Below, one piece after another: positions 1 to 5,106 of a DNA stretch of 5,106 nucleotides. Origin of the DNA: an uncultured Actinomycetes bacterium (GTDB taxonomy: Bacteria; Actinomycetota; Actinomycetes; S36-B12); NCBI GenBank assembly GCA_937876275.1, contig CALFIA010000248.1:1-5106 (forward strand), written 5' to 3'. The number at the start of each line of letters is the position of its first letter. Position 1 is the stretch's first letter. The translations under genes were made by a program, and so were the position numbers. The notes under the pieces were generated by a model. That model saw nothing but the letters and a program-made list of their open reading frames with translations. It did no database searches and was not told the origin of the DNA.

Positions 1-973
1 TGCGCTCGCGATTGACGAGATTCGCACGCTGCTTACCGAAAGCGACATCGCCGGGAATCTCGACGGTCGGCACCCACCAGGCCTGCGCCATGTTGCCCAG
101 GCTCGCGCCTGCCCGCATTGCCATCAGCAGACCGTCGCCGGTGTTCGTCGGAACGCCGGCCGGTGAAGTCATCGGGCCGCGGAGGAAGGAGCGCACCAGG
201 TCGGGATTCCATTCGAAGCCGCCGGTGGCGAGAACTACTCCCTTTCGGGCGCGAACTGTCTGCTCGGTGCCGTCGATGTCGACACGCACACCGGCAACTC
301 GCCCGTCCTCGATAAGCAGGTCAGTTGCCTGAGCATTGATCGTGAGTCTGACGCCAAGATCGAGAAGCGCCTTGATGATCGGGCCGACTAGCCCGGCGCC
401 GCAGCCGCGCAGGTCGTTCTCCTCCCGATGCTTCTGCGTCTCGGGATCGAGAAAGCCGGTTCCGCCACCGAGGGTCGTATCCGTGATCTTCAAGTGAGCA
501 CTACGGCGACTCTTGGCGACCTTGGTCTTCCACTCGCCGAGCTTGTCGTAGCTGAACAGGCCGGGGTCTAGTGAACGACCGCCCTGAGGCTTTCCGCCAG
601 GATGCTCCGGGTGGTAATCGGGATACATCGGGATGATGGAGAACTCGAGTTCGGTCGAGTCTTCGAGCCATTGAACGGTGTCACGAGCGCCGTCGATGAA
701 GGCCTCGGCCATCGCCGGATCCATGCGGTCGAGGGAGAGTGACTTCAGGTACGACAGTGCTTCCTCGCGGGAGTCCGCGATGCCGAGTTCGTCTTGATGA
801 TGATTGAGCGGCATCCACGGCACGCCGCCGGAGATTGCGGTCGAGCCGCCGAGGAGCTCGGCCTTCTCATAGATCGCGACGCTAGCCCCGCTCTGTGCCG
901 CGGCAAGGGCAGCGGTGAGTCCGCCGGCTCCGCTGCCCAGAACGATGACGTCAACGTCGTTACTGGATGCCAT
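1..973 (-). CDS. FAD-dependent dehydrogenase, 3-ketosteroid-delta1-dehydrogenase/fumarate reductase flavoprotein type (partial, C-terminus cut off)
   Basis: The minus strand reads open from the ATG at 973 to the window edge (324 codons). Residues 13-18 (GSGAGG) in a beta-alpha-beta setting, with the acidic E36 at the end of strand 2, form the FAD ADP-binding fold. LGGSTAISGG (41-50) and VLATGGF (247-253) are the other flavin-contacting segments of the FAD_binding_2 superfamily, and NTGDGLLMAMRAGA (277-290) is typical of it. The stretch YPDYHPEHPGG (117-127) resembles the region of 3-ketosteroid delta1-dehydrogenases that carries an active-site tyrosine. The family oxidises the C1-C2 bond of 3-oxosteroids, while relatives reduce fumarate or act on other 2-enoates. 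About 200 residues, including the rest of the active site, lie outside the window, so the substrate cannot be settled. The start is firm: TAG lies in frame four codons upstream with no other start between. Superfamily assignment is near certain; the steroid role is inference. Confidence 0.85.
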   Translation of the reverse strand, partial: MASSNDVDVIVLGSGAGGLTAALAAAQSGASVAIYEKAELLGGSTAISGGVPWMPLNHHQDELGIADSREEALSYLKSLSLDRMDPAMAEAFIDGARDTVQWLEDSTELEFSIIPMYPDYHPEHPGGKPQGGRSLDPGLFSYDKLGEWKTKVAKSRRSAHLKITDTTLGGGTGFLDPETQKHREENDLRGCGAGLVGPIIKALLDLGVRLTINAQATDLLIEDGRVAGVRVDIDGTEQTVRARKGVVLATGGFEWNPDLVRSFLRGPMTSPAGVPTNTGDGLLMAMRAGASLGNMAQAWWVPTVEIPGDVAFGKQRANLVNRER

Positions 974-979
974 GTCAAG

Positions 980-985
980 AATCTA
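980..985 (-). promoter_or_regulatory. Putative -10 box for a leaderless transcript of the flavoprotein gene
   Basis: On the minus strand TAGATT (985 to 980) fits the actinobacterial TAnnnT -10 pattern and ends 6 nt before the ATG at 973. Transcription would then begin at or next to the A of the start codon. No Shine-Dalgarno sequence is present, as expected for a leaderless mRNA. No convincing -35 box is visible. This is inferred from position and motif only. Confidence 0.5.
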
Positions 986-1013
986 GCGGGAGGCCGCGGA
1001 CGATGCGCCCCTT

Positions 1014-1019
1014 TAGACT
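1014..1019 (+). promoter_or_regulatory. Putative -10 box for a leaderless folC transcript
   Basis: TAGACT fits TAnnnT and ends 6 nt before the folC ATG at 1026, the same geometry as the divergent promoter on the other strand. There is no purine-rich ribosome binding site in the intervening CTCATTGC-type sequence or just upstream, so a transcript starting at the ATG is the simplest reading. The -35 region (about 991-996) does not match the usual consensus and would overlap the space used by the divergent promoter. Confidence 0.55.
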
Positions 1020-1025
1020 CATTGC

Positions 1026-2360
1026 ATGAGCCAGACCTATGAGAGCCTGATCACTGACCTGATGGGCCGCTGGCCCGAGAGTCGGATCGAGCCGAGCCTG
1101 GTTCGCATCGCCTCGGTCGTCGAGCTGCTGGGCGACCCGCAGCGTGCCTACCCCGTCATCCACGTGACAGGCACGAATGGCAAGACCTCCACGGCACGCA
1201 TGATCGAATCGCTCCTGCGCGCCTGCGGTCTGCGCACCGGTCTCTATACCTCTCCGCACCTGGTCGATCCACGTGAGCGGATTGTCTTCGACGGCGAGCC
1301 GATCTCCGTTGAGCGCTTCACGCGCACCTGGGAAGACATTGCTCCCTACGTCGAATTGGTCGACAAGAAGTCGGTTGCCGATGGCGGTATTCCGCTGTCG
1401 TTCTTCGAGGTGATGACCGCGATGGCGTTCGCTGCCTTCGCCGATGCTCCCGTCGATGTCGCCGTGATCGAGGTGGGTATGGGTGGCACGTGGGATGCCA
1501 CGAATGTTGCCGATGGAATGGTGAACGTGGTCACCCCGATCGGCCTGGATCACCGCGAGTATCTCGGCGACTCGATCATCGAGATCGCCAGCGAGAAGGC
1601 GGGCATCATCACCGAGGGCTCAGTGGCGATTCTCGCAGCGCAAGACATCGAGGCCGCCGAGATCCTGATCGAGCGATGTGCCGAGGTCGAGGCGATCATT
1701 GCCCGCCAGGGAGTCGAGTTCGGCGTAATCGAGCGCGATGTTGCCGTTGGTGGGCAGCTTCTTGCGCTGCAAGGCCTGCACGGTCGTTACGACGACGTCT
1801 TCCTCTCGCTGTTCGGCGAGCACCAGGCGCATAACGCTGCGGTAGCTCTCGCCGCTGCGGAGGCCTTCATCGGAAATAGCGAACTTGATGCCGAGGTCGT
1901 GCGTGAGGCCTTTGCCACTGTCACATCACCGGGCCGGTTGGAGGTGCTGCGTCGCAATCCGACGATCATCGTCGACGCCGCGCACAATCCGCATGGCGCG
2001 CAGGCACTTGCGGGGGCTGTTGACGACTCCTTCGAGTTCTCGCGTCTGATCGGCGTGATCGGCATGCTTGAGGAGAAGGACGCCACGGGCATCCTCACGG
2101 CACTTGAACCCGTTCTCGATCAAGTCGTCATCACCTCACCGCGATCACCGCGTGCACTAGGTGCCGAGGATCTCGCCGATCTTGCCATCGAGATCTTCGG
2201 AGAGGAACGCGTGCGCTGCGAGGATTCGTTGAGTACTGCAATCGACACGGCAATCACAATCGCGGAAGAAGAGGCGATGTACGGCGGAGTCGGCGTGCTG
2301 ATCACCGGCTCGGTCGTGCTCGTCGGCGATGCGAAGCGAATCCTGGGAGATGCACGATGA
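1026..2360 (+). CDS. folC: Bifunctional dihydrofolate synthase / folylpolyglutamate synthase
   Basis: This cytosolic Mur-ligase-type enzyme joins glutamate to dihydropteroate in an ATP-dependent reaction, giving dihydrofolate, and extends the glutamate tail of reduced folates. The 444 residues match the usual family length. Visible motifs in order are the P-loop TGTNGKTS (48-55), YTSPHL (74-79), the central SFFEVMTAMAF (125-135), the strongly conserved EVGMGGTWDATN (149-160) with PIGLDH (171-176), GEHQAHNAAVA (264-274) and, in the C-terminal Mur ligase domain, GRLE (303-306), VDAAHNPHG (316-324) and ITGSVVLVGDAK (426-437). All key residues seem present, so it should be active. The ATG at 1026 sits right behind a -10-like box and lacks a Shine-Dalgarno sequence, suggesting leaderless translation. 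The stop overlaps the next gene by 4 bp, so the two are probably translationally coupled. Some actinobacteria have valS upstream of folC; here a divergent flavoprotein gene takes that place. Confidence 0.97.
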   Translation: MSQTYESLITDLMGRWPESRIEPSLVRIASVVELLGDPQRAYPVIHVTGTNGKTSTARMIESLLRACGLRTGLYTSPHLVDPRERIVFDGEPISVERFTRTWEDIAPYVELVDKKSVADGGIPLSFFEVMTAMAFAAFADAPVDVAVIEVGMGGTWDATNVADGMVNVVTPIGLDHREYLGDSIIEIASEKAGIITEGSVAILAAQDIEAAEILIERCAEVEAIIARQGVEFGVIERDVAVGGQLLALQGLHGRYDDVFLSLFGEHQAHNAAVALAAAEAFIGNSELDAEVVREAFATVTSPGRLEVLRRNPTIIVDAAHNPHGAQALAGAVDDSFEFSRLIGVIGMLEEKDATGILTALEPVLDQVVITSPRSPRALGAEDLADLAIEIFGEERVRCEDSLSTAIDTAITIAEEEAMYGGVGVLITGSVVLVGDAKRILGDAR

Positions 2361-2698
2361 GAGTGCTGTGCAGTTCGGTTCTCGGTAGCGAGGCAATTGT
2401 CGTGTTCTTGTGCTTCCTGGTGGCCAGCACGAATGGATCATTCGAGAGCCAGGCCACAGCCGTCTGGCTGGGCGTCGCAGCGATGATCGTGTTGATCGCG
2501 TCAATCGGCGTGGTCACTCGCCCCTGGGGTGCGTGGTGGGGCTCGATCCTTCAGGTCGTTGTCGTTGCCCTGGGCTTCCTCGTGCCGCTGATGTTCATCG
2601 TGGGCGGCATCTTCGCGATCCTCTGGTACTTCGCCGTGCGTAATGGCAGTCGAGTCGATGCACTGCGCAAGGCGTATGCCGAGGCGCAGGAGAACTAG
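2357..2698 (+). CDS. Small four-helix membrane protein, DUF4233 type, folC neighbour
   Basis: The 113-residue product is dominated by hydrophobic segments at about 11-25, 35-53, 61-77 and 78-94, followed by a polar, basic C-terminal tail (95-113). It is thus likely a four-helix inner-membrane protein with the tail probably in the cytosol (positive-inside reasoning). The N-terminal pattern RVLCSSVLGSEAIVV and the position between folC and ndk agree with the DUF4233 family, which I recall in the same place in mycobacteria and streptomycetes. No function is established for the family and none can be read from the sequence. ATGA overlap with the folC stop indicates translational coupling and a shared transcript. 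An alternative is an unrelated small membrane protein, but length, topology and context together favour DUF4233. Confidence 0.85.
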   Translation: MRVLCSSVLGSEAIVVFLCFLVASTNGSFESQATAVWLGVAAMIVLIASIGVVTRPWGAWWGSILQVVVVALGFLVPLMFIVGGIFAILWYFAVRNGSRVDALRKAYAEAQEN

Positions 2699-2729
2699 CG
2701 GCCCGGCTCGAGCACCCCTGGGCGCTCGG

Positions 2730-2735
2730 TACTCT
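2730..2735 (+). promoter_or_regulatory. Possible -10 box of an ndk promoter
   Basis: TACTCT fits TAnnnT and lies in the 86-bp gap between the DUF4233 gene and ndk. A transcript starting near 2742 would have a leader of about 43 nt that includes the ribosome binding site at 2775-2780. The -35 region is GC-rich and unconvincing. The gap holds no recognisable terminator, so ndk may also be read from the folC promoter. Confidence 0.35.
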
Positions 2736-2774
2736 GGTGTCATTCGCGCGGGCAGACGGCCGGCGCGGCACACC

Positions 2775-2780
2775 AAGGAG
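2775..2780 (+). promoter_or_regulatory. Ribosome binding site that fixes the ndk start
   Basis: AAGGAG is a strong Shine-Dalgarno match 4 nt before the ATG at 2785. It decides against an in-frame GTG at 2737, which would add 16 residues (ARADGRRG-type sequence) that Ndk proteins lack. It is the clearest ribosome binding site in the window, where folC, the flavoprotein and the hydrolase lack one. Confidence 0.85.
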
Positions 2781-2784
2781 TTCC

Positions 2785-3195
2785 ATGTCTGAGCGCACCC
2801 TCGTCCTGATCAAGCCCGATGGAGTGGCCCGCGGCCTCGTCGGCGAGGTGCTGGGCCGCATCGAGCGCAAGGGCTACAAGGTCGTTGCCCTGGAGCTTCG
2901 CACTCTTCCGGCCTCGATCGCCGAGGCTCACTACGCCGAGCACGCGGAGAAGCCGTTCTTCCGCTCGCTCGTCGACTTCATCACCGGCGGTCCGCTCGTT
3001 GCAGCCGTTATCGAAGGCCCTGACGCGATCCTCTCCTGGCGCTCAATGATGGGCGCCACCAATCCGGCGAACGCAGCCCCGGGCACGATCCGCGGCGATC
3101 TCGCCACTGAGACTCAGTTCAACGTCACTCACGGCTCCGACTCACCCGAGTCGTCTGCACGCGAGATCGCGCTGTTCTTCCCGGGTCTGGCCTAG
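2785..3195 (+). CDS. ndk: Nucleoside diphosphate kinase
   Basis: The cytosolic enzyme moves the gamma-phosphate from ATP to NDPs through a phosphohistidine intermediate and so balances NTP and dNTP pools. The product has 136 residues, the normal bacterial length. The N-terminus is MSERTLVLIKPDGV with the conserved K10. The signature NVTHGSDS (113-120) carries the catalytic H116. Other expected active-site residues are visible: Y50, F59, R86, T92 (in MMGATNP), R103 and N113. The chosen ATG follows a strong AAGGAG and gives an N-terminus that fits the family; a longer GTG start was rejected. The next gene begins only 2 nt after the ndk stop, suggesting one transcript. The kinase looks complete and unremarkable. 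Confidence 0.97.
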   Translation: MSERTLVLIKPDGVARGLVGEVLGRIERKGYKVVALELRTLPASIAEAHYAEHAEKPFFRSLVDFITGGPLVAAVIEGPDAILSWRSMMGATNPANAAPGTIRGDLATETQFNVTHGSDSPESSAREIALFFPGLA

Positions 3196-3197
3196 TC

Positions 3198-4601
3198 ATG
3201 AAGCCGGCCGCGCTCGGAGTGATCGCCGGTGTTGCTGTCGGTGCAGCAGTCGGTGCCGCCTCGCGCGGTCCGAGCCTGGTCGAATGGCCGTCGAGGATTC
3301 GCACGGCGTTCCCGTTCGTCACCGGCGGTATCGCGGGTGCCTCGGTCGGGATCAAGGTGGGTGCATTCGCATCGCTCGTCGAAGCGGCTCGCGGTCGCGG
3401 CAAGGGTCCCGTCGCGACGGTTGCTCCCGTGGTGGTCGGTGCAGGTCTGGCCACGGCCGCAGCAGTGGGCGGCACCATTGCCAAGGACAAGGTGCTCGGC
3501 GGGCTGGAGCAGCAGAGCCGTGCGCTCGATCCTTACTTCGCCACCTCGACCGGCAACCCGTTGACCTCCGGTTCGCCTGCGTCCTTGGTGACCATGGCCG
3601 AACTCGGTCGCGAAGGCGCTCGATTCGTCGGCTGCATCAGCACTCCTGACGACATCAAGGCCGTGACCGGCAAAAAGCCCGTTGCCGAGCCGGTGCGCGT
3701 ATTCGTGGGTGTTGATGCCGCCGACACAGTCGAGCAGCGCGTGGGTCTGGCCATGGCCGAGCTGCGTCGCACCGGTGCATTCGATCGAGCGAACCTGATC
3801 ATTCAGGCGCCAGCCGGCACCGGTTTCGCGAACACCACCCCTATTGATGTCACCGAGATGCTCACTCTGGGCGATTGCGCCTCCGTCGCGATCGGCTACG
3901 GCTTGCTGCCGTCCTTTCTGTCCTTGGGCAAGGTCGGTCTTGGCGCGCAGACACAGCGGCTGCTTCTCGATGCGATTCGCGAGGAGCTCATCGGGCACGA
4001 GAAGCGTCCGCGCATCCTGCTCTATGGCGAGAGTCTCGGCGCCCGAGTGCAAGAGGCAGCGGTTTCTGCCGGGCCGCTCGACTTCGATCACTACTTCGTC
4101 GACGCAGTGCTGTGGGTGGGTTCGCCCGGTGGCCTGAAGTCCGATGAGATCCACGCACTGTGTGCAGCGGAGTCCGTCACCGTCGATCGCCCCGAGCAGA
4201 TTGCAGGCGTCATGCGCACTCCCTACCCGCGCGTGTGGTTCCTGGAGCATGACGGTGACCCCGTCGTGCGCAATCGACCCGCACTACTTCTCGATCGTCC
4301 GTTCTGGCTTCCTGCGAGTGGGCAGCGCGGACGCAATGTTCCCGAAGGCATGAGCTGGAAGCCGGGCATTACCTGGGCCACCGTTCTCGTTGACACTCTC
4401 TTCGCCACCAATGTGAAGCCCGGTGATTTCCAGAGCAAGGGTCACGATTACCGCGCCGATCTCGGGGGAGTGGTGACCGCGGCGTACGCACTTGAGGCCG
4501 ATGAGGCCACCGCTGCCCGGCTGGAGACCCACCTGCGCCAACTCGAGGTAGAGCGGGCACAACGTATCGACATGACTGAAGACCAGGTCAAATCAGCATA
4601 A
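3198..4601 (+). CDS. Membrane-anchored alpha/beta-hydrolase, Abhydrolase_9 type, with short glycine-rich N-terminal region
   Basis: The 467-residue protein has two parts. Residues 4-22, 39-64 and 71-95 are glycine/alanine-rich hydrophobic segments with GxxxG-like spacing, probably membrane helices. From about 115 the sequence follows the actinobacterial Abhydrolase_9 pattern: GNPLTSGSPASLV (119-131), LGREGARFVG (136-145), EPVRVFVGVDAADT (164-177), AMAELRRTGAFDRA (185-198), then the nucleophile elbow GESLG (277-281, Ser279), VLWVGSPGG (304-312), HDGDPVV (351-357, likely acid Asp354) and KGHDY (414-418, likely His416). An apparent catalytic triad is therefore intact. Members I remember are usually longer (roughly 550 residues) with a larger N-terminal membrane domain, so this is a compact form. 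Substrate and role are unknown; an esterase or lipase-like action at the membrane is inference. The ATG lies 2 nt after the ndk stop with no Shine-Dalgarno sequence, implying reinitiation by ribosomes leaving ndk. The C-terminal 432-454 may form a charged helix. Confidence 0.85.
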   Translation: MKPAALGVIAGVAVGAAVGAASRGPSLVEWPSRIRTAFPFVTGGIAGASVGIKVGAFASLVEAARGRGKGPVATVAPVVVGAGLATAAAVGGTIAKDKVLGGLEQQSRALDPYFATSTGNPLTSGSPASLVTMAELGREGARFVGCISTPDDIKAVTGKKPVAEPVRVFVGVDAADTVEQRVGLAMAELRRTGAFDRANLIIQAPAGTGFANTTPIDVTEMLTLGDCASVAIGYGLLPSFLSLGKVGLGAQTQRLLLDAIREELIGHEKRPRILLYGESLGARVQEAAVSAGPLDFDHYFVDAVLWVGSPGGLKSDEIHALCAAESVTVDRPEQIAGVMRTPYPRVWFLEHDGDPVVRNRPALLLDRPFWLPASGQRGRNVPEGMSWKPGITWATVLVDTLFATNVKPGDFQSKGHDYRADLGGVVTAAYALEADEATAARLETHLRQLEVERAQRIDMTEDQVKSA

Positions 4602-4605
4602 ATCG

Positions 4606-4615
4606 GACTTAAGTC
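4606..4615 (+). repeat. 10-bp perfect palindrome upstream of the mreB -10 box
   Basis: GACTTAAGTC equals its own reverse complement. It starts 5 bp after the hydrolase stop and ends 10 bp before the TAAGAT at 4626, so it overlaps the place where a -35 box would lie. It could be an operator for a dimeric regulator, but a palindrome of this size can occur by chance. There is no U-tract, so it is not an intrinsic terminator. Confidence 0.4.
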
Positions 4616-4625
4616 TGGGCTCGCG

Positions 4626-4631
4626 TAAGAT
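4626..4631 (+). promoter_or_regulatory. Probable -10 box of an mreB promoter
   Basis: TAAGAT is a good TAnnnT match in the 73-bp gap before mreB. Transcription would start near 4638 and give a leader of about 37 nt. At 17-bp spacing the -35 position (4603-4608, TCGGAC) is poor, as is common in actinobacteria. It would let mreB be expressed separately from the folC-ndk genes. Confidence 0.5.
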
Positions 4632-4657
4632 GGGGCCTCCGCACGTGCACCTCGACC

Positions 4658-4671
4658 GGAAGGCCACTTCC
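4658..4671 (+). promoter_or_regulatory. mreB ribosome binding site inside a small hairpin
   Basis: GGAAG (4658-4662) can pair perfectly with CTTCC (4667-4671) across a four-base loop GCCA. The purine-rich GGAAGG (4658-4663) is the only plausible Shine-Dalgarno sequence for the ATG at 4675, though its 11-nt spacing is long. If the stem forms, the site is masked, which would lower or tune mreB translation. This rests on pairing seen by eye; the stem is short. Confidence 0.4.
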
Positions 4672-4674
4672 CCT

Positions 4675-5106
4675 ATGGCTGGTTCGTCCTCCTTCGTCGG
4701 CCGCGACATGGCCGTCGACCTCGGCACTGCCAACACGCTCGTCTACGTGCGTGGTCGTGGCATCGTGCTGAACGAGCCTTCGGTCGTCGCGATCAACAAC
4801 AACACCGGTGGCATCCTCGCGGTGGGCTCCGAAGCCAAGCGCATGATCGGTCGCACGCCGGGCAATATCGTCGCGATTCGTCCGCTCAAGGACGGCGTCA
4901 TCGCCGACTTCGACACCACCGAGCGCATGCTTCGCTACTTCATCCAGAAGGTGCACTCTCGCCGTCACCTCGCCAAGCCCCGCCTCATCGTGTGCGTTCC
5001 CTCCGGCATCACCGGCGTCGAGCAGCGTGCGGTGAAAGATGCCGGCTACGCAGCAGGTGCGCGCAAGGTGTTCATCATCGAAGAGCCCATGGCTGCGGCG
5101 ATCGGC
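4675..5106 (+). CDS. mreB: Rod shape-determining actin homologue MreB (partial, C-terminus cut off)
   Basis: MreB is a bacterial actin that binds ATP, polymerises on the inner face of the membrane and directs cell-wall synthesis; in streptomycetes it acts mainly in spore-wall formation. The 144 codons in the window begin MAGSSSFVGRDMAVDLGTANT, with the phosphate-1 loop DLGTANT at 15-21. They continue through VRGRGIVLNEPSVVAI (25-40), VGSEAKRMIGRTPGNI (50-65), RPLKDGVIADFD (69-80), VCVPSGITGVEQRAV (106-120) and EEPMAAAIG (136-144). The last segment contains the conserved glutamate of the ATPase site. Roughly 200 residues lie beyond the window. The N-terminus is short and lacks an obvious amphipathic membrane helix, as in other actinobacterial MreBs. 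ATG 4675 is preferred because RDMAVDLGTANT follows in the usual place. mreC, mreD and PBP genes would be expected next. Confidence 0.97.
   Translation, partial: MAGSSSFVGRDMAVDLGTANTLVYVRGRGIVLNEPSVVAINNNTGGILAVGSEAKRMIGRTPGNIVAIRPLKDGVIADFDTTERMLRYFIQKVHSRRHLAKPRLIVCVPSGITGVEQRAVKDAGYAAGARKVFIIEEPMAAAIG

Noticed and set aside
12..332. Plus-strand open frame of 106 codons at the left end.
   Set aside because: The opposite strand encodes the flavoprotein with FAD motifs through this whole stretch; the plus-strand product is Arg/Pro/Ser/Thr-rich and resembles nothing.
975..1553. A 192-codon minus-strand open frame opposite the start of folC.
   Set aside because: It runs through conserved folC motifs, its composition is typical of a shadow frame, and its stop lies just before the flavoprotein start with no promoter or ribosome binding site seen at its own start.
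2706..2729. GC-rich inverted repeat (GAGC...GCTC) after the DUF4233 gene as a terminator.
   Set aside because: The stem is only four pairs with a mismatch next to it and there is no T-run after it.
2737..2784. Sixteen-residue N-terminal extension of Ndk from a GTG.
   Set aside because: The strong AAGGAG lies inside it, directly before ATG 2785, and Ndk proteins begin at MSERTLVLIKPDG-like sequence.
3192..4250. A 352-codon open frame on the minus strand, opposite the hydrolase gene.
   Set aside because: It is rich in His, Arg, Gly, Cys and Gln with no hydrophobic core pattern or recognisable motif, while the plus strand carries clear family motifs. Long antisense frames are common in high-GC genes.
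4641..4648. Palindrome GCACGTGC in the mreB leader.
   Set aside because: It is only 8 bp and GC-rich; such a site is expected by chance and nothing pairs it with a second copy.
4609..4968. A 119-codon minus-strand open frame opposite the mreB start.
   Set aside because: It lies over the highly conserved start of mreB and is His/Asp/Arg-rich, the usual shadow pattern.

Overview
The window looks like chromosomal DNA of a high-GC Gram-positive bacterium (Actinomycetota). The GC content is high (roughly 60 %). The order folC, DUF4233-type membrane gene, ndk, then mreB is one I know from mreB-bearing actinomycetes such as Streptomyces. The MreB and FolC proteins also read as actinobacterial at the motif level. 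No genus can be named from this alone. I see no RNA genes, insertion sequences, CRISPR arrays, phage genes or attachment sites.

Layout. Positions 1-973 on the minus strand hold the N-terminal 324 codons of an FAD-dependent dehydrogenase of the 3-ketosteroid-delta1-dehydrogenase / fumarate-reductase flavoprotein superfamily, cut by the window edge. A 52-bp divergent gap (974-1025) separates it from folC. Both flanking genes have a TAnnnT -10 hexamer exactly 6 nt before their ATG and no Shine-Dalgarno sequence, which suggests a mirrored pair of leaderless promoters. On the plus strand follow folC (1026-2360), a four-helix DUF4233-like membrane protein overlapping it by 4 bp (2357-2698), ndk (2785-3195) behind an 86-bp gap with its own possible -10 and a clear ribosome binding site, a membrane-anchored alpha/beta-hydrolase of the Abhydrolase_9 type (3198-4601) starting 2 nt after the ndk stop, and the first 144 codons of mreB (4675-5106, cut by the right edge).

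How the genes fit together. FolC makes dihydrofolate and folylpolyglutamates for one-carbon and nucleotide metabolism, and Ndk balances nucleoside triphosphates; the small membrane protein between them has no known function. MreB begins the cell-shape/elongation cluster (usually mreC, mreD, a class B PBP and rodA follow, outside this window). The least expected item is the hydrolase placed between ndk and mreB. It has an intact apparent Ser-Asp-His triad but a short glycine/alanine-rich N-terminal membrane region. The only sizeable gap after it, 4602-4674, carries a probable mreB promoter, a 10-bp palindrome at its upstream edge and a small hairpin covering the probable ribosome binding site.

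Most of this is ordinary core genome. I found no clear sign of a wholly new system. The items most worth a second look are the mirrored leaderless promoters, the unusual hydrolase and its start by apparent reinitiation, and the mreB leader.
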